Of a stretch of 64,000 nucleotides of DNA, positions 22,801 through 32,566 are shown in pieces (the stretch's first letter is position 1; each line of letters starts with the position of its first letter). The notes under the pieces were generated by a model. That model saw only the letters and a list, made by a program, of their open reading frames with translations, was not told the DNA's origin and did no database searches. The DNA comes from Anticarsia gemmatalis (lineage: Eukaryota; Arthropoda; Insecta; Lepidoptera; Erebidae). The stretch covers positions 3,465,001-3,529,000 of the forward strand of contig NC_134754.1 in the NCBI RefSeq assembly GCF_050436995.1, in the 5' to 3' direction. The translations under genes were made by a program, and so were the position numbers.

Positions 22801-25236
22801 TGTGTTATAGTCGCGAGAGTTTAAAAAAGTCTTTCAGATAGATACAAATGATGTTAACTGTCAGTTTCATACGTAGCTGACGAAACGGGACCTCGATACT
22901 GTATTCATGAGAAAAGCTACTGACCGTTACTGTTCAGACCTGCCGATACTCATTGACTTTGAAAAGGATTTTCAACTGTGCCATAAGGAATAGTTCTTTA
23001 AAATATAGTATAGTTTTTAGAATATAATATAGTTTCATTGTCACTGCTTATTTATATGATTTGTCAAAAGCGGTGAAACTTTTAGGGTATACTCTAGTCA
23101 CTTTACGTTTACTGCATACTCATTAGGTATATCCATCTTGGACACCAACGATCCAACTCGATCAGTCTTATTATAATGAAGCAAAAACCCTGAGTTAATC
23201 AATCGAAGTGGAATATTTAACATCATCATTTAATTCTAAGTCACAAAAGCAGTCGGTAAGTAAGATATAAAAACGAAGTTACAGGCTGTGAAGAAATAAA
23301 TAAACAAAACCAAAGTAATTTAGCAGGAAATTGTCATAGTTCCGCAATTCCTTCTCACTTGTGATGTTGTTACCTTCCAAAGATCCTTTTCCTTTCACGA
23401 ATACTCTGTAAAGGGTCAGTACTTATCGTAAAACGTACCAACTTAGACCTTACTTACTATTCCATTGTTAACTTGAAAGGTCTTTCGGGATTTCATGCCT
23501 GAATAGTTAGCTCTTTAAAAACTATTTATTCAACGCTTTCAATTGATTAGCAGTAAAAAAAAATCATTCATAGACCTTCATTGCTTGATATTAAAAAACG
23601 CGATCGTGAATGGCGTCTCCAAACTTTATTTTAAGGTCAGCAAATTACAATTTGTCTATTCTAGATCATTAATAGCTACTGCTATGAAGAACTCTATAAT
23701 AATACATAAGTACTTAATGTTTATTACATTAGCTTCTTTGCCAGGTTTCAAACAATTTTCTCATTGAGGCGACCACTAAATTTCTAACTCACCAGTTGCT
23801 CCTTTCTTAACAGCTAACTTTAGCCTATTTTCTTGTAAACACACTTAATATTCAAGGAAAACTTGGTAACCTCAAAACATCAAACATTTAAGACTTAAAT
23901 ATCAAATGTTTCCAAGAACAAGCCGCCTTAAGATTGAGAAAATAAAATTGACCTACTTAGGAAAGCCAAAATGTCTACGTTATTGGACACAGAGAATTTT
24001 TACACATTCAATCCCTGTTGGAAGGTTCGTTTGATGTGTCGATGGCTTACATACACAGAAACTTTGCTCGTTTCCTTCTAAAAGGCGCCTTACTCATCTA
24101 CTTGATTTTTTCTCTCTTAATTTATTTGGATTCTTTATTTGAGTTTTATTCCTCACACCGAAATGTGAAGTAGGTTTAATGTGTATCGTATGGCGTTACT
24201 GTCAAAAATCTACTAAATTATAAAATTGTAAGTGTGTAATTCTGAGTTTTGGTCAGCCTGTTAATATATTATTATAAAAACAGTTTTTTTAGGTACTTAC
24301 CCTATTTGGAACTAATAAATATACAGATTATAGAATACGCATATTTAGTCACAATGATTATCGAAAAGTTTATTTAATAGACGACACCTCACACACTAGG
24401 AAGACAATCAACTGCTGGCTATCCAGCATATTATTATAGGTACAATAAAGTCTATAATAGTATCTTATATTAGATCATACTACTCTTAAAAAGGAGGTAC
24501 TTTGTATTTTAATGAAAACCTCCAAGCTAAAAACTCCATTGAAAGTTTTGTCTAAGTGAAAATCTTTTTAACGCACCATTATTTTTGGCGCTGAAAATAG
24601 GCGTTGTTTTCTTAAAACAAGCCCTCCGAAACTTATTTTTTGAGCGAGTGCCTTAGGGTATGCAGAAAATCTGGACTTGTAAATTCAAAATGACTACCTA
24701 AAATCTTTTCAGGTTCATTTTACTATCTACGATAGGAAACAACTATTAGGAAAGAATAATATATTTTTTCTAAATATTTCATGTTCCATAACAACTTATT
24801 AAATGGCTGAAACACACAAATCATTACATAACTCCACCAAAATAAATTACTTAGGCACATACAATTTATAGACTAAATTACGCACAGATACTACCTAATA
24901 CTATTCTTGTCTAAAGAAAATTGAATGTTCCATATTCACCAGTACTACAAGAATATATCGAAAGGAAATATAACCTTAACAAAACATTATTAGGGACAGT
25001 CAATATAGGAGAAATACATATATAAAAACATTCTGCCGTCGGCGAGCAAGGTAAATAGAACGAATTTCTACGAAGAAACTTCGGCCGGGCATCCCTCAAT
25101 CTTTTCCTACAATACACAAATAAGTAAACAAAAGTACACAGGCTTGTTTGGTCGGTCTGTCGGATTAGCTTTACGTATTGTTAAAAATGGAGCCCAAAAT
25201 CAGGTTGGATTTCTATTTCGGATTTCTATTAGTACG
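22801..25236. other. Gene-poor AT-rich DNA
   Basis: No supported gene. A 36-codon frame at 23971-24081 has a good start context (CCAAAATGTC) but nothing else. This is the left flank of the large inverted-repeat element. Confidence 0.4.
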
Positions 25237-25967
25237 AGATCCGACCGCGTGATTTATACGTTCACCTGTTTGATTGATGAAATATAATTTTTATCGATAT
25301 TTATAACTAAACCAATGCAGATCCGCAAAGGTGGCCATCCAAATTTGGCCGCAATTAATTTTAATTAAAATGTAATTAATTATTTAAAGTTGAACAATTA
25401 CGTTCACTTGTTATTGTTAAAAAATATATTTCATTAGAAAGAAATATACCTGAGATACCGAGAAAGGTCAAGGTGCCATCCCTCACTTGGCCGCAACCTA
25501 ATGTCAGCCAGGTGTAAACAGGTATAATTTCGTTAAATATATATACGTTCATAATGTATTATCATGTTATACATACCAAATTGAAGATTAATTCTTTCCC
25601 TACATGATGAGATATAGGTGCCTATGCAAAAATGCCCGCAAATAGTGACTGCCAACGATTAAAGATAAATAAAAGCGAGAGAAACTTAAGATAAACACCG
25701 CATGTCGAATAAAGATAGAGCATGCCAGCTGCTTGTCGTTTTCATGCTACTGCGCATGCGTCCATAGATAAGACTAAATACCGAACTGAATATTGCAATC
25801 ACGTGTTTTTGACAGTCTTATGCGCCACGTTGTGTTTTTTCAAGTCCAAAATTATAAAACTTTGTTAATATTAATATTGATATATTTCATTCTTAACGTT
25901 ATTAAAACGTAAGAATAAAATGAAGAAGTGTTTTTTGTTGTGTTACGAAAAGACTACAAAACTGAAC

Positions 25968-26230
25968 TTCGACAAATTCTTGTACGACACTACTCTACTC
26001 CGACAAAATGGCACTCCGATGCGTTTTAATTTAGACAATACTAGAGTTCGATATATGTACCTAGTCTCAGACACTATTGTACACCGACAAACCGTTTCTT
26101 CGACATAACTTAAATAAGAAACAATGCGACTTCGACGACATACTCCTTCGACAATAATGCTAGGTCGATAGCAGTTAACTTCGAAGTACTCTTCTCAGAA
26201 ATGGTGTGCTTCGACAATATCGTAAATCGA
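25968..26230 (+). repeat. 16-bp-periodic TTCGACA motif array (left arm)
   Basis: The core YCGACA, or a variant, recurs with its C at 25970, 25985, 26001, 26017, (26033), 26049, (26069), 26085, 26101, 26133, 26149, 26166, 26182, (26197), 26212 and 26228. Bracketed sites have AGA in place of CGA. Most steps are 15-17 bp; one unit is missing near 26117. The period is not a multiple of three, so this is a diverged minisatellite and not a coding signal. Confidence 0.7.
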
Positions 26231-26317
26231 CGTGACACATCTAAGCCACCAATGTATATTAAATTTAAAAAAAAATGTATTTTAATGAACTATTTTTACA
26301 GCATATTATTTTTGAGC

Positions 26318-26367
26318 AGTGATAGCCGAACGGTATATAAGTTGACACCTCCCACGCTAGTGGTCGC
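26318..26367 (+). repeat. 5' piece of a tRNA-derived SINE
   Basis: Contains a box-A-like TAGCCGAACGGTATATAAG followed by TTGACACCTCCCACGCTAGT and GGTCGCA. This is the head of a common lepidopteran tRNA-SINE. It then runs straight into the ATGT microsatellite. Confidence 0.6.
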
Positions 26368-26389
26368 ATGTATGTATGTATGTATGTAT
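26368..26389. repeat. (ATGT)n microsatellite
   Basis: Five and a half ATGT units in the spacer of the foldback-like element. Confidence 0.85.
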
Positions 26390-26444
26390 TTTGTATGAAG
26401 GCATCGCCTACATTATGTTCATTAAAAATAAATAAGATTTATCT

Positions 26445-26566
26445 TCACCGTTTCACCGTTGGAGCATGTGATAATTATTTCTAATACACACATAACTTCG
26501 AAAAGTCATTGGTGTGTTGCCTCGGATTCGAACCTTCGTCAACTTATATACCACTCGGCTATCACT
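26445..26566 (-). repeat. tRNA-derived SINE body, inverted relative to the left piece
   Basis: On the minus strand it reads a box A (TAGCCGAGTGG), a box B (GGTTCGAATCC), then GAGGCAACACACCAATGACT, AAGTTATGTGTGTATTAG and ATTATCACATGCTCCAACGG, ending GTGAA. This is a widespread lepidopteran SINE body. It lacks the CACCTCCCACGC segment present in the left piece. Confidence 0.7.
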
Positions 26567-26595
26567 ATATACATTGGTGGCTTAGATGTGTCACG

Positions 26596-26858
26596 TCGAT
26601 TTACGATATTGTCGAAGCACACCATTTCTGAGAAGAGTACTTCGAAGTTAACTGCTATCGACCTAGCATTATTGTCGAAGGAGTATGTCGTCGAAGTCGC
26701 ATTGTTTCTTATTTAAGTTATGTCGAAGAAACGGTTTGTCGGTGTACAATAGTGTCTGAGACTAGGTACATATATCGAACTCTAGTATTGTCTAAATTAA
26801 AACGCATCGGAGTGCCATTTTGTCGGAGTAGAGTAGTGTCGTACAAGAATTTGTCGAA
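26596..26858 (-). repeat. 16-bp-periodic motif array (right arm mirror copy)
   Basis: Exact inverted copy of the array at 25968-26230, read as TGTCGAA on the + strand. The matching 62-codon frames seen in both arms are by-products of this duplication. Confidence 0.7.
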
Positions 26859-27589
26859 GTTCAGTTTTGTAGTCTTTTCGTAACACAACAAAAAACACTT
26901 CTTCATTTTATTCTTACGTTTTAATAACGTTAAGAATGAAATATATCAATATTAATATTAACAAAGTTTTATAATTTTGGACTTGAAAAAACACAACGTG
27001 GCGCATAAGACTGTCAAAAACACGTGATTGCAATATTCAGTTCGGTATTTAGTCTTATCTATGGACGCATGCGCAGTAGCATGAAAACGACAAGCAGCTG
27101 GCATGCTCTATCTTTATTCGACATGCGGTGTTTATCTTAAGTTTCTCTCGCTTTTATTTATCTTTAATCGTTGGCAGTCACTATTTGCGGGCATTTTTGC
27201 ATAGGCACCTATATCTCATCATGTAGGGAAAGAATTAATCTTCAATTTGGTATGTATAACATGATAATACATTATGAACGTATATATATTTAACGAAATT
27301 ATACCTGTTTACACCTGGCTGACATTAGGTTGCGGCCAAGTGAGGGATGGCACCTTGACCTTTCTCGGTATCTCAGGTATATTTCTTTCTAATGAAATAT
27401 ATTTTTTAACAATAACAAGTGAACGTAATTGTTCAACTTTAAATAATTAATTACATTTTAATTAAAATTAATTGCGGCCAAATTTGGATGGCCACCTTTG
27501 CGGATCTGCATTGGTTTAGTTATAAATATCGATAAAAATTATATTTCATCAATCAAACAGGTGAACGTATAAATCACGCGGTCGGATCT

Positions 27590-29041
27590 TAGACTATATG
27601 TGAGTACAAGTATTTTTAGCTGTTTATTCAGTTTGAAAATACACTTCTAGAAATAAATCTAGAGCTGCGTTGTTGTAGACTCTAAAAATGCAAGGGAAAA
27701 CAGAAAAATTGGCTTGGTTAGCAGTTTTTTTGTTAAATAATGAAATGAAAAATCGAATATCCAATAATACATAAAAGTATCCCGTTTTCCGTGGTGATCT
27801 TACCATTGCCACCATGTTATAATCACGGTTTCCAGACGTACTTACCATTATTGTTATGTTTCTAATATACTATAGTGTCAATAACTCTTTTTAACGGACC
27901 CAAATTTTCATAATCACAAATGGAAATAGCCTTTATCTAGTTTTCGTAGAACCTAGTCCCCTGCACTAAGTACTAAAGTCTATCAGTATTATCAACGGTA
28001 ACACCACATCTATTCGGACTAAGCCTAGCTTTTGATTAATTAAACCGCTACACTACCGAGAAATTCACTTCTATTGTACCTCCAACCGTGACAATTCTAA
28101 GGCGATTCCATGAATTATTTAAACGCAGGTGGTTTACTTTCAATTGCGTGAAATGTGAACCTTTTTCGTCATATTGCGACAGTATCATGTGCCCTTCTGT
28201 ACCATATGATCATTAATTCTATGGATTTCACGTAATTAATTTTATGTGTATTATAAAAGAACACTTAATTTTAATTAAAGCTATTGGCCGACTAATTACT
28301 TTCTAACTGTATGTACTGTACGAACTATCTGTACAAATGAAAGAAACAAATATGTTTTTGGAAATACTTAGAATTGATGATTCAGTTCGAACAAGGTTTG
28401 AATTATTAGGTAAAGGCTTAATTGTCTATGCGCTGATTGCAATAATATATTAACGGATTTATTTTAGTATACAGTTGAATCGCAATATAGTTAGAAAGAC
28501 ATAGTATCGTAAGTATTAACTGTAAAAATAAATTAAATCTCAAAATATATACGAAGACCTTCTAGTCTATTTTGAATAAAATATATTTTGAACCGCACTT
28601 ACAGCCGAATCGAGCGTAAGAGATAAGTATAAAACATAGGACTCAATAAATTTTAATACACAGAAATTGTTCACTGAAATAATCTAATGAGTACCTACAT
28701 GGCCTATTTAATTTTAAGCTAAAATTAACTATTGATATGTTCGAACCCGATGGCATTTTTGCCAGGCCATTAATTGGCGTTCAACGTTTTAAACAGCTCT
28801 ATAAAGGATCTATGAACTGATATATTTAACTTTGATACTAAATGACTTACATTTTTTTTAGTAAGTTTTTAAATACACCGTAGTAGGTAATATCAAATAA
28901 AACGAGAGGTGTTCTAAACTCAGATGCGGAAGAGGCTTGCAGCAACACACGCATAACTAACTGTTGAAAAACGTCACTTCATACGAAGCTCGTGAATTTC
29001 AATGTGTAATTCACTTAGCGTCGTCGCTCTTCGCCACGCCG
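27590..29041. other. AT-rich DNA between two inverted-repeat elements
   Basis: No supported gene or recognised repeat. Confidence 0.4.
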
Positions 29042-29467
29042 CACGGTGGATCGAAAATCGGCTGTAGAAGACATAGGATCTCGATGTCGTGAATGTTATT
29101 TTTTTCGCTGGAAATGACTTCTGCTGATCATTACTATTATAAAAAATGACATATGAAGTAATTGTATGCACAAATGGAAGAGTTATAATTTTTTTAAGAA
29201 AAATTTGTATGGAGCTGACATGAAAAATGAGAATATCTCTGGAATCGCAAGGTTGGCCGTTATATCCTCGCACACTGATATAGTACTATTTATTTGTGAA
29301 TTTTTGACATACTTTATATCGCGGCATCACTTGCGATTTTTTTTCTAAAAATCGTCAAAATTTTCAAAAAAAAATTTTTGTTTATGATACATTTTAATGC
29401 TTAAATGCGACTATAATAAGTGTAATTTACTATATTTTTTATGCTTAGACCAAAACATTCTAAGAAA

Positions 29468-30293
29468 TCACACAATCGTATTACTCCTCCTCGAATGGTG
29501 CTCTCTGAACCTCGTATAATCTTTGTTTCGGGCCTCTGAAGCTTCTTCCGAAAGACTTCCAAATGGTACAATAGCATTAACTGCAATTATGTCCCCTCGG
29601 TTAATCAACAATTTGTGGACGGTTGAAGACATGCAGTAGGTACCCATCGTACAATTCCAAGTATTTTTCAGCGGTTGTTCTAGCGTATTCTTTAAATTTC
29701 TGCACGTATTTAAACTCTCCAGATGTGATAGCTCTCAGAATCACAGCAAATCTGCGAATTACGTTTATGACCGGTTTGGTTCCATTAAAGTTGATAGCTG
29801 ACTGTGATACCGTACGGGTGAATCCAAAACCCTGCTCACCGCCTCTGTATTGCCTTCCAGCCTAGTTTAGTTTTGCGAAATAATCCAAAGAAGTTGTCAT
29901 AAATGAAAAAACTGCAGTGGATGACAAAATTGAAGCTCTCGTTCCCTCACAATGTCGAAGACATGAAATTAATCGACCAAAAACTCATCCAAGATCGATC
30001 AAAGGTTGAGATCATCTTTGAATCAATCTTGGATGAGCTTTTTTCTTGGATGCAATAACTCTTGATGGCCTTCTCCTCTTGCAGACCACTTTTTAAAGTC
30101 GAGACGAAGCGCTATGTGTAGAAGACATTTCATCACATTAATGCGGGCACGAAGTGATGTTTATCCGAACACGCCAGAAGAAACGGTTTTTGACGCAATG
30201 GCATCTAAGTCATCTAACTTATTCATTTATGTGGGCTTAGCCAAACACAGGTAGCAGGCCGCATTTGACTTCGCTTCAGACAGATATGTACAA
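29468..30293 (-). pseudogene. Decayed Transib transposase (RAG1-like core)
   Basis: Minus-strand fragments in broken frames carry transposase-like segments. From upstream to downstream they are a cysteine-bearing CYLCLAKPT; MNKLDDLDAIA; INVMKCLLHIALRLDFKKW; RRFAVILRAITSGEF; and, near the 3' end, SEEASEARNKDYTRFREHH. The last resembles the region of Transib and RAG1 proteins that supplies the third acidic catalytic residue. In-frame stops occur at least after KPT, after VFG and after PQIVD, and the region around 29880-30060 is scrambled. No functional protein is possible. Family assignment is from motif memory plus the matching transposon ends. Confidence 0.7.
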
Positions 30294-30539
30294 AGGAGAT
30301 CATCCACGCTCCATACATTTTTGGGCCTTTTTTCAAAGTGCCGGCCAACAAAAAAAAGTGGCATGTATCGATAGAGCTAGCCATTTGAAGCAATAGTTAG
30401 TATGGCACGAAACCGGTAGGATCGCTTTGAACCGAGTTATACAGGTTTGAAGATTCATAATATTCAAACATTTATTCATTTCTGAAAGTACTGTGAAACA
30501 TAAAATAATGATTGATTTTGCTAGAATTAACTATATAAA

Positions 30540-31090
30540 GCAAACGACCACCCTGAAGTTGATTTAAGGTCGTAAGCACACGTATCAACTCGGAAACGGG
30601 TCGTCACTGTATCAACTCGAGCTCATCAGTATTATTTGTATGTAATTCCCTATTGTAACACACTTATCGGAATCGTTATGTGATCGCCCCGGCTCACGAC
30701 GATGGGAGTGGTGCGTATGCGCATTATGCATACACCAGCACCCAGGGTGGAGTGCGGGACTATGTGCAAATTCCGATAGAAGGGCGGGCATACCTTCTAA
30801 ACCGCAACATGTGTCCTCATAACAAGGGCCCTCATCACAAATGGTGCCCGAAGCACAAAATATTGTTCTACATGCCGATGAGTCGGACATAACAACCCAA
30901 CGGCAACACTCTAGATGACCTCTTACCTAGACGATGGTTTGATAGTTGCACACAATCGAGGGTGCGGCCCCTTGGGTTCGCTAAGGGAGGATGCGCTGAC
31001 CTTGCGCTAGTCGCCAGTGACCAGTCCAGTGGCGAAGCATTGAGGCGCCGGGGGAATCAAACTCGCACCTAAGTTGTTGGAACTAGGTTG
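30540..31090. other. GC-richer block inside the Transib compound element
   Basis: Composition and sequence are unlike the flanking transposon arms. A GTATCAACTCG word is repeated at its left side (about 30582 and 30609). Open frames exist on both strands (30612-30890 and 30680-30892) but match nothing I recognise. It may be a nested insertion or captured sequence. Confidence 0.35.
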
Positions 31091-31099
31091 TAGGAACTA

Positions 31100-31279
31100 A
31101 AATAGTTGGAACTGTACGATGGGTACTGCATGTCATCAACAGTCCACAAATTGTTGATAAACGGAGTAAATGCTATTGTACCATTTGGAAGTCTTTCGGA
31201 AGAAGCTTCAGAGGCCCGAAACAAAGATTATACGAGGTTCAGAGAGCACCATTCGAGGAGGAGTAATACGATTGTGTAA
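31100..31279 (+). pseudogene. Second, inverted copy of the Transib transposase 3' end
   Basis: Repeats on the + strand the FGSLSEEASEARNKDYTRF segment seen on the minus strand at the left end, ending at TAA (31277-31279). It carries a deletion of about 15 bp relative to the left copy near 31158. It belongs to the right inverted arm. Confidence 0.7.
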
Positions 31280-31705
31280 TTTCTTAGAATGTTTTGGTCT
31301 AAGCATAAAAAATATTGTAAATTACACTTATTATAGTCGCATTTAAGCATTAAAATGTATCATAAACAAAAATTTTTTTTTGAAAATTTTGCCGATTTTT
31401 AGAAAAAAAATCGCAAGTGATGCCGCGATATAAAGTATGTCAAAAATTCACAAATAAATAGTACTATATCAGTGTGCGAGGATATAACGGCCAACCTTGC
31501 GATTCCAGAGATATTCTCATTTTTCATGTCAGCTCCATACAAAATTTTCTTAAAAAAATTATAACTCTTCCATTTGTGCATACAATTACTTCATATGTCA
31601 TTTTTTATAATAGTAATGATCAGCAGAAGTCATTTCCAGCGAAAAAAATAACATTCACGACATCGAGATCCTATGTCTTCTACAGCCGATTTTCGATCCA
31701 CCGTG

Positions 31706-32566
31706 CGCCGTTTATTTAGTTATACTGATTAAATTAAGCGCGCTTTTTATTTTTATCTTTAGTGTCGTCAGCCGCAGTTTCAAGTGTAGAATTGAAACAG
31801 TAACTTGCCTAGTTACTTATTTTAAAATAAGACTTTGTTTACTTTTATTGCAGAAAATTGAATCATGAAAATGAAAAAAACGTACAGTTACCACCCATCC
31901 CAATTTAACCGGGACAATCCTGATATTTAGGCTGTGCTTGCTAATGCTTTGCTGCAATTCACTGACTTTCTTTTTCATTTTAAAATCAGTTTAATTTAAT
32001 TTCATGTAATGTATTGGTTTCTTCCGGTCCTTCAAAGTTGTTTTTAACGTATACAGTATTGTTTCCCGGGTATTTCCCGCATTACTTCCAGAAAAGGGGC
32101 TTACAGTTGCTAAACGTTAAATCGACTCTATTTTACCTTCTTAGAGAATAATATAACTTTTTATTACAAATAATGTAGTATCTGTCAATAAAATATCACA
32201 TGTGTGTTATTAGTATTCATATTATTTTTAGAATAAATTATTATATAAAATAATAAAATTTTGACATTTGCTAAAAATAAATGACAAAAAATAACATGAT
32301 TTAACATTAAAATGAATAAGGTTCCAAAAACTTTTAATGAATTATAATAAATTAATAATAACGATACAAGACAATACACAATATGAATCGAATTCAATAG
32401 TCGATTCCGGGCGTATCAGACTCGACTAAAAATCTGTTTATTCACACTACAACACTGGTTTTTATTATGTGAGAAATCGTTTTTCTCTTGTCGGCAATCA
32501 GTGGAAGCGTAGTATTAGAATTTTTTGATATTATTCTACTTGACTGATACCTAGCGATAATCAAAG
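31706..32566. other. Intergenic DNA and probable 5' region of the sialomucin gene
   Basis: AT-rich, with no exon before the ATG at 32567. The transcription start of the downstream gene is probably in the last 200 bp, but I cannot place it. Confidence 0.4.

Larger units (their letters stand above)
25237..27589. mobile_element. Foldback-like element with 1,023-bp inverted arms
   Basis: Left arm 25237-26259 and right arm 26567-27589 are reverse complements. Positions sum to 52826 throughout the blocks I compared, so there is no indel, and I found no mismatch by eye. The termini read AGATCCGACCGCG and its complement. The 307-bp spacer holds SINE pieces and an ATGT microsatellite. The inner part of each arm carries a motif repeated about every 16 bp. 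Long inverted repeats containing short tandem units recall Drosophila Foldback elements; that is an analogy, not a family assignment. No clear target-site duplication and no transposase are seen. Confidence 0.75.
29042..31705. mobile_element. Compound Transib-type DNA transposon with two identical-type ends
   Basis: The left end is CACGGTGGATCGAAAATCGG and the right end is its reverse complement; both are directly flanked by CGCCG (29037-29041 and 31706-31710). Transib transposons are known for CACRRTG-type ends and 5-bp GC-rich CGNCG-like target duplications, and they gave rise to the RAG1 recombinase. Inverted arms of about 0.6 kb (29042-29669 and 31099-31705) each contain the same transposase 3' end and terminal region. 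The centre holds a decayed transposase remnant plus an unrelated GC-richer block. The duplication around the whole unit implies it inserted as one piece. Confidence 0.85.

Noticed and set aside
25920..26108. 62-codon frame (MKKCFLLCYEK...) present identically in both arms at 25920 and 26718
   Set aside because: The two copies are identical because the whole arm is duplicated, and the DNA follows a 16-bp period that is incompatible with a codon-level constraint.
28974..29348. Overlapping ORFs repeated at 31399-31719
   Set aside because: They are terminal, non-coding parts of the Transib arms, duplicated in the inverted copy.
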